26,518 nt of DNA from Methanosarcinales archaeon (GTDB lineage Archaea; Halobacteriota; Syntropharchaeia; Alkanophagales; Methanospirareceae). The notes under the pieces were generated by a model, which did not search any database, was not told the origin of the DNA, and worked only from the letters and a program-made list of their open reading frames with translations. The translations under genes were made by a program, and so were the position numbers. Numbering within the stretch: position 1 is the first letter of the stretch; every line of letters begins with the position of its first letter. Of this stretch, positions 14,276 to 21,475 are shown piece by piece. The stretch spans positions 1 to 26,518 of the forward strand of contig JAODGR010000024.1 in the NCBI GenBank assembly GCA_025464275.1, read 5' to 3'.

Positions 14276-14286
14276 AATTATATAAA
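14276..14286 (-). promoter_or_regulatory. TATA box for the GbsR-like regulator
   Basis: On the minus strand TTTTATATAAT is centred about 27 nt upstream of the ATG at 14253. That is the archaeal TATA-to-start distance of a leaderless message, and no ribosome binding site is present. Confidence 0.5.
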
Positions 14287-14327
14287 AAGGACAGACAGAT
14301 AAGTGGCAAAAACAAAAAACCGCTACC

Positions 14328-14336
14328 TTTATATAC
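14328..14336 (+). promoter_or_regulatory. TATA box for atpK
   Basis: TTTATATAC at 14328-14336 lies 47 nt before the first atpK ATG and implies transcription from about 14355. The leader then contains GGGTGAGG near 14364-14371 as ribosome binding site. The same TTTATATACC core recurs at 15019-15028. Confidence 0.55.
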
Positions 14337-14382
14337 CTCTTGACTCTTCCCTTCTCTTAAAAAGGGTGAGGTAAAGAAGAAG

Positions 14383-14709
14383 ATGAGGATGAGGATGAGA
14401 TATAAGCTGAAGCTGGCATTTACGCTCTGTCTGCTCCTGGTGCTCACAGGAGTGGCATCCGCACAGGAAGGAGGAGCAGCGGGAGGAGTGACAGACAGTG
14501 GGTGGATCGCTATATCGGCAGGGATTGCAATGGCGGGAGGTGCAATCGGTGCAAGCTTTGCTATATCAGGTACGGGAACTGCCGCGGTTGGCGCTACTGC
14601 CGAGAAGCCCGAAATATTCGGGCGGGTATTGATATTCGTCGCACTCGCTGAGGCTATAGCCATATACGCACTCCTGATTGCGTTCATGCTGTGGACGAAG
14701 ATAAGATAG
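14383..14709 (+). CDS. atpK: A-type ATP synthase proteolipid subunit c (AtpK)
   Basis: The subunit forms the ion-translocating ring of the A1Ao ATP synthase in the cytoplasmic membrane. The 108-residue protein has a signal-peptide-like N-terminus (KLKLAFTLCLLLVLTGVASA) and then one helical hairpin. Helix 1 is GWIAISAGIAMAGGAIGASFAIS with the Gly/Ala packing pattern. Helix 2 (GRVLIFVALAEAIAIYALLIAFML) has the ion-binding glutamate in LAEAIAIY. The start lies within ATG-AGG repeats encoding MRMRMR; ATG 14383, 14389 or 14395 are all possible. Typically the gene sits between atpI and atpE; here no other ATP synthase gene is present and it has its own promoter. A two-helix membrane protein follows 9 nt downstream. 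Confidence 0.88.
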   Translation: MRMRMRYKLKLAFTLCLLLVLTGVASAQEGGAAGGVTDSGWIAISAGIAMAGGAIGASFAISGTGTAAVGATAEKPEIFGRVLIFVALAEAIAIYALLIAFMLWTKIR

Positions 14710-14718
14710 CAGGTGTAA

Positions 14719-14979
14719 ATGCGGCAGAGGATTGCGGAGGTAAAGGTAAAGATAAAAGACAAACTGAGGGGTAATATTTTTTTGTGCGCACTCCCCTACT
14801 CTATCCTTATCTCGGGTCTTACCATCATCGGCTTATTTGGTGGCTTCTTCGCCGGTGGGATATCAGGTAGTGATACTGTTGCTTTCCTGCTCGCGCTCAT
14901 AGCTTCGTTCGCCGGGTTCTTCACCGGTATTCTTGTAACTTGCATTATTGTGAAGGATAAACCCCTCCCCCGCCATTGA
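14719..14979 (+). CDS. small two-helix membrane protein of unknown function
   Basis: The 86-residue protein has a basic N-terminal 18 residues (RQRIAEVKVKIKDKLRG) and two membrane segments at about 24-46 and 52-78. The segments are linked by a Gly-rich GGFFAGGISGSD turn and contain FGGFFAGG and FAGFFTG small-residue motifs. I do not recognise the family. The size, two-helix topology and place 9 nt after atpK (AGGTG ribosome binding site at 14711-14715) recall the AtpI/AtpZ-type assembly proteins found beside bacterial ATP synthase c subunits, but no sequence signature supports that. A seven-T run at 14777-14783 near its start could cause partial transcription termination after atpK. Confidence 0.65.
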   Translation: MRQRIAEVKVKIKDKLRGNIFLCALPYSILISGLTIIGLFGGFFAGGISGSDTVAFLLALIASFAGFFTGILVTCIIVKDKPLPRH

Positions 14980-15018
14980 ATCGTGACAGCCTCCGCAAAA
15001 GCAAATGCGCAAAGCTTA

Positions 15019-15028
15019 TTTATATACC
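15019..15028 (+). promoter_or_regulatory. TATA box for the 117-residue hypothetical gene
   Basis: TTTATATACC lies 44 nt before the ATG at 15063 and predicts transcription near 15048-15050. It rules out the upstream in-frame ATG at 14976, which would precede the promoter. Confidence 0.5.
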
Positions 15029-15062
15029 CTGCATCCTTTATTGGTTATTGGTTATAGTCAAA

Positions 15063-15416
15063 ATGATAGAAGGAGATACTGAAGAGGAGGCGATACCCCG
15101 AGCATTTATAATGAGGGTTGAGGATTTTAACAAAGAGAGTGAGAGCATCTTCAGTGAGTTTGAAGCGATAAGAGCGAAGTATAAGCGAGGTGAGGATATA
15201 ACTGCGGATTTGAAGCAGTTCAGGAGTAAGCGCCCCGGTATCTTTGCATTGATTGACGACCTGTATCACAAGGAGGTAGACGTTGAGGATAAGATAGAAC
15301 GCGCGCATTTAGAGCCTGAGAAGGTCCAGAAATTATTTGAATTCAAGGAACGATTCGCGGAACTGGCGGATGAGATAGATTTACTCGTCCTTCATGAGCT
15401 TGGTCTGGGAGGATAG
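15063..15416 (+). CDS. small acidic helical protein of unknown function
   Basis: The 117-residue protein is Glu/Asp/Lys-rich and predicted almost fully helical, with heptad-like stretches (VEDFNKESESIFSEFEAIRAKYKRG and EKVQKLFEFKERFAELADEIDLLVLHEL). There is no cysteine, signal peptide or membrane segment. I do not recognise a family. The ATG at 15063 is preferred because a TATA box lies at 15019; the open frame extends upstream to 14976, but those residues overlap the preceding gene and the promoter. The last 36 nt overlap the convergent mfnF gene. The reading frame is supported by the promoter and charged-residue periodicity; function is unknown. Confidence 0.6.
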   Translation: MIEGDTEEEAIPRAFIMRVEDFNKESESIFSEFEAIRAKYKRGEDITADLKQFRSKRPGIFALIDDLYHKEVDVEDKIERAHLEPEKVQKLFEFKERFAELADEIDLLVLHELGLGG

Positions 15417-16433
15417 GGTTGCGTACCGCTCTTCTTCTAACAGTTTCGCTACCGCATATGCGGGCAATACCCCCGCTAATCTGCGATCCCATGGAGGAGG
15501 CAGGAGTTCCAGTGCCAGTGCTTCTGCCGCCTCTTTAACGATGAACTCCCCTATCCCCGCTGATACCACCTTCCTCAGCCGATATCGTGTCTCCATCTCA
15601 TGCATAGCGGCGGTTAATTCACGAACCTGGGTAGCCTTCACCTGAGCTGCGATACTGAGTGCACCCTCCTCACCTATCTCCTCGAGGTCGCTGCACACCA
15701 CCCTTGCAAGCCTCCGCATTGCACTCTCCCTGCTCTTTGCAGCTCGTTCGTCAGAGAAGGCATAACTGTTTGGGCTCTCACATCTGTAATCATCCGTGGT
15801 TATATCACCCAGTACGAGATATGCATCCGCGGTTATTGCAAATAATTCAGAAGAGGTCGGGTATTCCTCGCCGTTCAATTCGACCGTTCGCAGCAATGCA
15901 GCGACATTAGTCCTCAACACACCGGAATATAAGAGTTCATGTGAGTGCAGGCGTTCAATATCCCGCCGCTTCGCTCTTATCTCACCATCCACAATGGGGA
16001 TTACATCCGTGGTGGTGCTCCCGATATCCACGAATATCACATCTTTAAAAGAGTGCATCGAGGCTATGAACTTCGCAGAGGCGAGCCAGTTGGTGGAAGC
16101 GAAGTCAAGGGGCTCTCTCTCTACCGCTTCACCGTGCCTGAAGTTGCAATTGCAGTCGAAGAATTGAGGCTCTGTTGATATCACCGACTCCGATACCATA
16201 TCTCGTATTGCCAGTACACCCTCTCTCTTCGTTCTGAAACAGTCGCACAGTTCACCGGTCATCACCACCCCCACACCCTCAATATCACCATCAATATCGA
16301 TTGAGAGGCGGCGGAGGAGATGGTAAACACGTCTTCTATCACGCCACAGCGGTGCGTAGAATGAATCCACGAAGGAGCCATCGGAAGAGGCTATCTTCGT
16401 GTTCGCGCCTCCTATATCTATGCCCAGGAACAT
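15381..16433 (-). CDS. mfnF: MfnF-like methanofuran biosynthesis enzyme (hydantoinase/oxoprolinase-like fold)
   Basis: The COG1548 family includes MJ0863 (MfnF), which joins the aminomethylfuran diphosphate and gamma-glutamyltyramine to make the APMF-Glu precursor of methanofuran, the C1 carrier of methanogenesis and its reversal. The 350-residue protein has ASKHA-type phosphate loops GIDIGGANTK (4-13) and DIGSTTTD (136-143), the family block MTGELCDCFRTKREGV, and a third glycine motif near VVSAGIGEFIV. The start has GGATGGAG a few bases upstream. The gene stands alone on the minus strand, diverging from grpE and overlapping the hypothetical gene at its 3' end. It is the strongest marker here that the organism makes methanofuran. 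Confidence 0.85.
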   Translation of the reverse strand: MFLGIDIGGANTKIASSDGSFVDSFYAPLWRDRRRVYHLLRRLSIDIDGDIEGVGVVMTGELCDCFRTKREGVLAIRDMVSESVISTEPQFFDCNCNFRHGEAVEREPLDFASTNWLASAKFIASMHSFKDVIFVDIGSTTTDVIPIVDGEIRAKRRDIERLHSHELLYSGVLRTNVAALLRTVELNGEEYPTSSELFAITADAYLVLGDITTDDYRCESPNSYAFSDERAAKSRESAMRRLARVVCSDLEEIGEEGALSIAAQVKATQVRELTAAMHEMETRYRLRKVVSAGIGEFIVKEAAEALALELLPPPWDRRLAGVLPAYAVAKLLEEERYATLSSQTKLMKDE

Positions 16434-16443
16434 GCCACTCCAT

Positions 16444-16456
16444 CCTTCTAAAAAAC
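16444..16456 (+). promoter_or_regulatory. putative TATA region for grpE
   Basis: TTCTAAAAAACTT lies about 40 nt before the grpE ATG. The following leader holds GGAGATTTCTCC (16473-16484), a perfect inverted repeat whose left arm is the only ribosome-binding-site-like sequence. Both assignments are weak. Confidence 0.3.
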
Positions 16457-16490
16457 TTTTTCATAAGAAAAGTGGAGATTTCTCCTTGAT

Positions 16491-17273
16491 ATGGTCATGG
16501 TTCCGGATGGTGGAGCGGAGATAAAGGAGCGGATAGAGGCACTGGAAGCGGAAGCGAAGGGCTATTTAAAGACCGTGGAGGGCGAGTTGAAGCGGCTGAC
16601 CGAGTTGAGCGGGGAATTGAGCGGTGTGATAAACGAACTTGCCAGAATAAAGTCTGATTTAGAGAGGGAAGGGGTTAAGGGAGTTGAGCATGAAGCGGAG
16701 GAGGAGCAGGAGCAGGAGCAGAAAGAAGCTGAGCAGGGAGTGATAGAGGATGCAGAGGATGCCATTGCTGTACTGAGTGAAGAGCTGGAGAGGAAGAAGA
16801 AGGAGGTGGAGCGTATAGCCCGCGGTGAGCAGTACCTGACTGAATTGCAGTATTTGAAGGCGGACTTTGAGAATTATAAGAGGCGAATGGCGAAGGAGAA
16901 GCGAGAATTCGCCGATTACGCACTTGAGTGCTTTATTACTGAACTGTTACCCATCAAGGACTCGCTGGAAGCGGCAATGCGGCATGGCAGGGTAGAGGGA
17001 GGAGTAGAGGGTGGTAGTGAGGGAGTGGTGAAGGGTGTGGAAATGACCGTGAAGCAACTGGACGAACTTTTGAGACGAAATGGGCTGGAGGAGATAAAGG
17101 CAGAAGGTGAGAAGTTCGACCCGTTCAGACACGAGGTGGTGGGCAGAGATGCGGGTGCTACGCAGCCGGAGAATACAGTTACCGAGGTGGTCAGGAAGGG
17201 GTATATATTCCATGATAAGGTATTAAGACCTGCAATGGTGAAGATAGCGGTGAAGGATACCGGGAAGGAGTGA
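16491..17273 (+). CDS. grpE: nucleotide exchange factor GrpE
   Basis: GrpE exchanges ADP for ATP on DnaK (Hsp70). The C-terminal 150 residues have the family blocks: QYLKADFENYKRRMAKEK, then FDPFRHEVVGRD and GYIFHDKVLRPAMVKIAV near the end. At 260 residues it is longer than the usual 180-200. The N-terminal 105 residues are an extra, strongly heptad-patterned coiled coil, interrupted by a Glu/Gln repeat (EEEQEQEQKE, about residues 70-79). A Gly/Val/Glu-rich insert (VEGGVEGGSEGVV) interrupts the middle. dnaK and dnaJ are not adjacent, as they would normally be. The stop overlaps the open frame of hemD. Confidence 0.92.
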   Translation: MVMVPDGGAEIKERIEALEAEAKGYLKTVEGELKRLTELSGELSGVINELARIKSDLEREGVKGVEHEAEEEQEQEQKEAEQGVIEDAEDAIAVLSEELERKKKEVERIARGEQYLTELQYLKADFENYKRRMAKEKREFADYALECFITELLPIKDSLEAAMRHGRVEGGVEGGSEGVVKGVEMTVKQLDELLRRNGLEEIKAEGEKFDPFRHEVVGRDAGATQPENTVTEVVRKGYIFHDKVLRPAMVKIAVKDTGKE

Positions 17274-17284
17274 GGACTCAAGAG

Positions 17285-18139
17285 ATGGTAAAGGTGAAGA
17301 TAGCGGCATTTCGTCCTGAGAACCTCATCGCGCAGTCGAGGGAAGAAGCAGCGAAGTACAGCTTCGAGTTCTTCGGCTTCCCCCTATTTCAACTGGTGGA
17401 GCGCAGAGATGCGGTGGAAGAGTTGAAGTTAGCTTTCATGGATACCGTGGACATCGTGGTCTTCACCAGCCTGAACGGCGTGCAGAAATCGTTCAGCCTT
17501 GCGGAGCATGGCAATTTCAACCTGAAGGAGAAGCTTGCCACCACAGAGGTATGCGCTATCGGTCCGGTGACGCGTGAGGAGCTGCACAGACACGGTGTCC
17601 ATGTCTCGCTAATGCCCGGGGAGTACAGTGCGAAGGGGCTTATGAAGCTACTGGCAGCACATATAGAAGCAGAGGCAGAGGCAGAAGCAGAAGCCGCCAC
17701 TCGCACCAAAATCCTGTTCCTCAGGAGTGCCGCGGGCAATAAGCGCATTATCGAGTTCCTTCAGGATAGAGGAGCGGATGTAATGGATATAGCAGTTTAT
17801 GAACCACGGCCAATAGCTGATGAAACCGAGCGGATGCACTTCGAGGAGCTCATCCATTATCAGCCCGATTATATCATCTTCACAAGCTCATTAACATTTA
17901 AGATGTTCATCGAACTCGCCTCAAGGTTCGGTATGAGAGGGGAGATAACTTCACTATTGAGGAGTGCGAATATAGCGGCTATCGGCGATTTAACTGCCGG
18001 GACGATATTAGAAGCGGGCATAGGTATCCATCCGGAGCGGGTTATGGTGGCGGAGAGGAGTACCTTTGCCGATATCCTCAGTGCGATAGCTACGGCTGCG
18101 GGTCTTGACATTGAGATTGACTTTAACATTAAGAGATAG
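17285..18139 (+). CDS. hemD: uroporphyrinogen-III synthase (HemD)
   Basis: HemD cyclises hydroxymethylbilane with inversion of ring D to uroporphyrinogen III, the precursor of siroheme, heme, cobalamin and coenzyme F430. The 284-residue protein has two Rossmann-like domains: FTSLNGVQKSF with AIGPVTREELHRHGV in the first half, and FTSSLTFKMF with AAIGDLTAGTILEAGI in the second, the typical paired motifs. The inter-domain linker has an EAEAEAEAEA tract encoded by hexamers. The ATG at 17285 is preferred over the GTG at 17270, which overlaps the grpE stop but has no room for a ribosome binding site; GAGG at 17272-17275 fits the ATG. Coupling to grpE is by position only. Confidence 0.88.
   Translation: MVKVKIAAFRPENLIAQSREEAAKYSFEFFGFPLFQLVERRDAVEELKLAFMDTVDIVVFTSLNGVQKSFSLAEHGNFNLKEKLATTEVCAIGPVTREELHRHGVHVSLMPGEYSAKGLMKLLAAHIEAEAEAEAEAATRTKILFLRSAAGNKRIIEFLQDRGADVMDIAVYEPRPIADETERMHFEELIHYQPDYIIFTSSLTFKMFIELASRFGMRGEITSLLRSANIAAIGDLTAGTILEAGIGIHPERVMVAERSTFADILSAIATAAGLDIEIDFNIKR
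17666..17695 (+). repeat. hexanucleotide repeat in hemD encoding an EA linker
   Basis: About five consecutive GAAGCA/GAGGCA hexamers encode alternating Glu-Ala between the two HemD domains. The tract is frame-neutral to copy-number change. A similar GAGCAG tract is in grpE at about 16703-16721. Confidence 0.75.
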
Positions 18140-18171
18140 GGAGCGCGCTTCACCCGCAACCTCTCATCATA

Positions 18172-20070
18172 CTACTTCACTTCTCTTATCTCCGAGTGCC
18201 CCTGTACCTTCTGCACCACTATTACGTGCACGTCAGGGTCACTCACAGTCAACTGGCTGGGGGTGATCAGCAGGCATTCGGTATCCTTCATCAATGCGAC
18301 CATCCTCCGGTAGATCTCCTCACGATTCCTCGGGTCCATGTGTATATCGAACTCATCCACCGCTCTGAGAGGTGACTGTATCAGCTGTTGAATGGAGAGG
18401 AGGAAAGCCATAATTGATGCCGTCTTCTCACCTCCACTCTGGGTATAGTAATCAAAGAGCACAGGCGGTGAGCCACGGAAGCCCACATATAACTCCAGAC
18501 CCGCATTCTCTATATCATCTGGATTCACCAGCCGTGCTAACCCCGTTGCACCTATACATGACATAATCTCCATGAACGAGCGATTTACAGAGTCAAGCAG
18601 ACCGGATATCGCATCTCGCCAGACGCGAGTCCTCGTATCCAGTTCCTTCAGGCTCTCTCTTTTATTCGCCTCCACTATCTTCGCCTTCGCCTTCAATTCC
18701 TCGTATAACCTGCCATATGAGGAGTATATCTCCTCCGTCTCTTCGGGTATCTTACCCAGGGCTTCTATCTTCGCATTTATCAGCTCAATCTCATGCTCTA
18801 TCTCACTCTGCTTCCGCTCTGTCTCTATCCGTGCACCGGCTTTCCGGCGTAGCGGTGCCAGCTCCTCCAGTTTATGTTTCACCTTCTCCATCTCACCCTT
18901 TATCTCTCTTATCTCATCCGCTATCATCTCCCGTTTGAATTTCAGCACCTCACCCTTTACACAATAGCTGATATACGTCTCGAGATTCATCTCTATTGTC
19001 CTCTCAAGTGCGCCGAGTTCGCTTTGCGCCCTTATTATCATCTCTTTCAACTGCTCCAGTCTCCGCTCTGCCTCCTTCTCCTTCATGCTCTGACGCTCCA
19101 CTTCTTCATACCTCCCCATCTCTCCAAATATCGTCTCCATCTCCTGGAGATGGGTGATGAGGTCTTCAATGCTCGTTGCTTCCTTCTCGAGGTGCAGGAG
19201 TTCGTAAAATACCTCCCTGGTGCTCACTTTCCAGGTATCGAGCTTCTCTCGCCACATCTTTATGCTCTCTTCCGTGCGTTCCATCTCCTTCTGGTTCGCA
19301 TGGAGTTCGTGCTCCTTCATTCTCAGTCGTCCCTGAAGTGCCTTCAATACTGCTTCCTGCTTCAATATCCGTGCCCAGATCGCTTCCCGTTTCAGCCATT
19401 CCTGCCTGGCTAAGAGCTCTCTGCGCTGCAAATACCGCTCATGCATCTCCTTCCAGTACCCCAGGCTCTCCTCCGCCTTGCCCAGGAGTGTTGATATGGA
19501 CTCATCCTCGCTGATGATGCGCTCCAGCCGATTCTTAGCTTCTATCACCCTCTCCCGGTAGGCACTGAAGCCAACCGCATCTTCTAACATCTTCAACTTC
19601 TCCTGCGGCGTTGTCAGTGCGAATTGCTCCATGGTGTTCTGATGCATTATGATGAGCATATTATTCGGGTCGAGCCCGAAGTCTTTGAATAACCTGCTCA
19701 CCTCTTCATAGCTCACTCGCCTGTACTCCGCTTCCCACCAGTAATTTCCATCGCTGCGCAGGTATCGTGAGAGCATGAAGGTATCGGCATCGGAGTAGCT
19801 GATGGGTCTCTTCCCGCCCTCCGCTCGGTTATCAAAGACGAGAGTTATCCGGGCTATCTCCTCACCTCGTCTTATCAGGTCACGTAATCGCCTGCTACGT
19901 TCTGTGTATATCTGCCCCAGAGCCACGGAAATCGCGAGTAAGATGGACGATTTACCTGCACCATTGGGACCGGAGACCAGATTCACACCTGGTTTGAGCG
20001 GTATCCTCGCATATTCATAGGACATGAAGTTCTCCAGTATTATCTCCTTCAGCCATATTCTCCGGGGCAT
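18172..20070 (-). CDS. compact SMC5/6-like ATPase
   Basis: The 632-residue protein has an ABC-type SMC/Rad50 ATPase head split around a coiled coil. It has Walker A GPNGAGKS (34-41), a Q-loop at MHQNTMEQF (Gln144), a signature QSGGEK (544-549) and Walker B AVDEFDIHMDP with Asp572-Glu573. The signature-to-Walker B block (QSGGEKTASIMAFLLSIQQL, then SPLRAVDEFDIHMDPRNR) resembles SMC5/SMC6 (DEFDVxMD/DEINQGMDPxNE) more than SMC1-4 or Rad50. The coil spans about residues 170-500. No hinge domain and no CxxC zinc hook are visible, and the length is about half that of a normal SMC. DNA tethering or repair is inferred. It diverges from the ATP-grasp gene and has no nuclease partner next to it. Confidence 0.82.
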   Translation of the reverse strand: MPRRIWLKEIILENFMSYEYARIPLKPGVNLVSGPNGAGKSSILLAISVALGQIYTERSRRLRDLIRRGEEIARITLVFDNRAEGGKRPISYSDADTFMLSRYLRSDGNYWWEAEYRRVSYEEVSRLFKDFGLDPNNMLIIMHQNTMEQFALTTPQEKLKMLEDAVGFSAYRERVIEAKNRLERIISEDESISTLLGKAEESLGYWKEMHERYLQRRELLARQEWLKREAIWARILKQEAVLKALQGRLRMKEHELHANQKEMERTEESIKMWREKLDTWKVSTREVFYELLHLEKEATSIEDLITHLQEMETIFGEMGRYEEVERQSMKEKEAERRLEQLKEMIIRAQSELGALERTIEMNLETYISYCVKGEVLKFKREMIADEIREIKGEMEKVKHKLEELAPLRRKAGARIETERKQSEIEHEIELINAKIEALGKIPEETEEIYSSYGRLYEELKAKAKIVEANKRESLKELDTRTRVWRDAISGLLDSVNRSFMEIMSCIGATGLARLVNPDDIENAGLELYVGFRGSPPVLFDYYTQSGGEKTASIMAFLLSIQQLIQSPLRAVDEFDIHMDPRNREEIYRRMVALMKDTECLLITPSQLTVSDPDVHVIVVQKVQGHSEIREVK

Positions 20071-20149
20071 TTTGATAGAAGATAATATCTACTTCCTGAT
20101 TAATTAAGATACTCCATGATATGATACATGAATGTGAGTGAGTGAGGGC

Positions 20150-21475
20150 ATGGAGAAGATACTGGCGGTGGGATATTCGGTCAGGCACATCGTTTGCTCC
20201 GGTGCCAGAGCGGGCTACGAGATGTATGCCGCTGATGCGTTCGGAGATGAGGATACGAAGTGGTGTGCCAGGCGATACATTCCCCTGGAGCATCTCTTAA
20301 ATCGCCATCACGGGCTCGATAAGAGCGAGGCAGGTGCCATGGACGGTATCATCCTCGGCTCCGGGCTGGAGAATGCCGACCTGTGGTTCGTACAGGGTAG
20401 GGAGCAGGATAAGATACTGGGTAATCCACCATCCAAGATGCAGGAGGTATCGAACAAAGCCTGGCTGGCAGCTCAGCTCGAGGAGTTAAATATACCCCAC
20501 CCCCGCACATGCCATGTTGAGGAGATGGGGAGAGGATGTGGAGATGCTGAGCAGGAGCTGCACTATCCAGTGGTATTGAAGCCGATTTATGGCGGTGGTG
20601 GGAGGATGAATGTACTGTGCATGAGCGATGAGGACGTAACTCGATTTGCAACAGCACAGACCCGTGCTCAGGGGTTCAATTTTATAATACAGGAATATAT
20701 AAGGGGTAGGCATGCCTCCGTATCCACGCTCTCCACCGGTAAGGAGGCTGTATCGGTTGCTGTAAATGAGCAGCTAATCGGGCTGGCGGCACTCCATGCG
20801 CCTGGCTCATTCTCTTATTGTGGTAACATCACCCCTCTCACACTCCCGGCATCACATGCACGGGTTTATGAACAGATGTGTGAGATTGCCGAGTTCTTGA
20901 CACTTGAATTTGGATTAAAAGGTTCTAACGGTTTCGATTTCGTTATCTCCACCGGGGGCTCTTCCTGGCAGCCATTCCTGATAGAGATCAATCCCCGCTT
21001 TCAGGGCAGTCTCGATACAGTAGAACGTTCCACCGGGCTGAATCTTGTCTCAGAATCCATAAAAGCGGTCAGAGAGGGCGTGCTCCCCGACCGGGTCACC
21101 ATGCGCAGGTATGCAGTGAAGTTCATTCTTTATGCGGACCGGGATATGGTTGTGAACGGTATTGTGAGTGATTTCAAAGCAGGCACCGGTGCCGGTGAGG
21201 GCGGTGATGGTATAGCGGACATCCCGCCGAAGGGCAGGTTTATCAGAGCAGGGGAGCCAGTAGCATCCTGTATTGGCACAGGCAATACAAGAGGAGAAGC
21301 AATCTTAGCCGCGATGAGGCACCTCACAGCACTGAGCGGGAGGCTCGGTATTAGAAGAAATCCATCTCATCGAGCCTGTCCAGGGATCTCCTCTTACCCA
21401 CCACTATCACGGTATCTCCTTCCAGTATCTCGTCTTCAGGTCCCACGTTCGATATCACCTTCTCCCCCCTTATGA
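20150..21475 (+). CDS. ATP-grasp domain carboligase of unknown substrate
   Basis: The 441-residue protein opens with MEKILAVGYSVRHIVCSGARAGYEMYAADAF, typical of the archaeal ATP-grasp family COG2232. The fold is supported by YPVVLKPIYGGGGRM (ATP-binding lysine and Gly loop), IIQEYIRGRHASVS, and FLIEINPRFQGSLD (Mg2+ ligands Glu and Asn). These enzymes form acyl-phosphate intermediates to ligate amines or other nucleophiles to carboxylates; the substrate is unknown. ATG 20150 is preferred over the GTG at 20138 by family resemblance. The last 42 codons run antisense through the 3' end of the K+ channel gene and look non-conserved (Ser/Pro/Arg-rich). In another frame a TAG occurs at 21352-21354, where a normal-length protein would end. 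Confidence 0.82.
   Translation: MEKILAVGYSVRHIVCSGARAGYEMYAADAFGDEDTKWCARRYIPLEHLLNRHHGLDKSEAGAMDGIILGSGLENADLWFVQGREQDKILGNPPSKMQEVSNKAWLAAQLEELNIPHPRTCHVEEMGRGCGDAEQELHYPVVLKPIYGGGGRMNVLCMSDEDVTRFATAQTRAQGFNFIIQEYIRGRHASVSTLSTGKEAVSVAVNEQLIGLAALHAPGSFSYCGNITPLTLPASHARVYEQMCEIAEFLTLEFGLKGSNGFDFVISTGGSSWQPFLIEINPRFQGSLDTVERSTGLNLVSESIKAVREGVLPDRVTMRRYAVKFILYADRDMVVNGIVSDFKAGTGAGEGGDGIADIPPKGRFIRAGEPVASCIGTGNTRGEAILAAMRHLTALSGRLGIRRNPSHRACPGISSYPPLSRYLLPVSRLQVPRSISPSPPL

Noticed and set aside
14976..15062. N-terminal extension of the 117-residue protein with a hydrophobic segment.
   Set aside because: It would start before the TATA box at 15019 and overlap the preceding gene; the ATG at 15063 fits the promoter.
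16473..16484. RNA thermometer over the grpE start.
   Set aside because: The inverted repeat leaves a two-base loop, too tight for a stable hairpin; kept only as a remark.
20098..20110. Palindromic TTAATTAA between the SMC-like and ATP-grasp genes as an origin or attachment site.
   Set aside because: It is a single short A/T palindrome in a 79-nt divergent spacer; a promoter element is the simpler reading.
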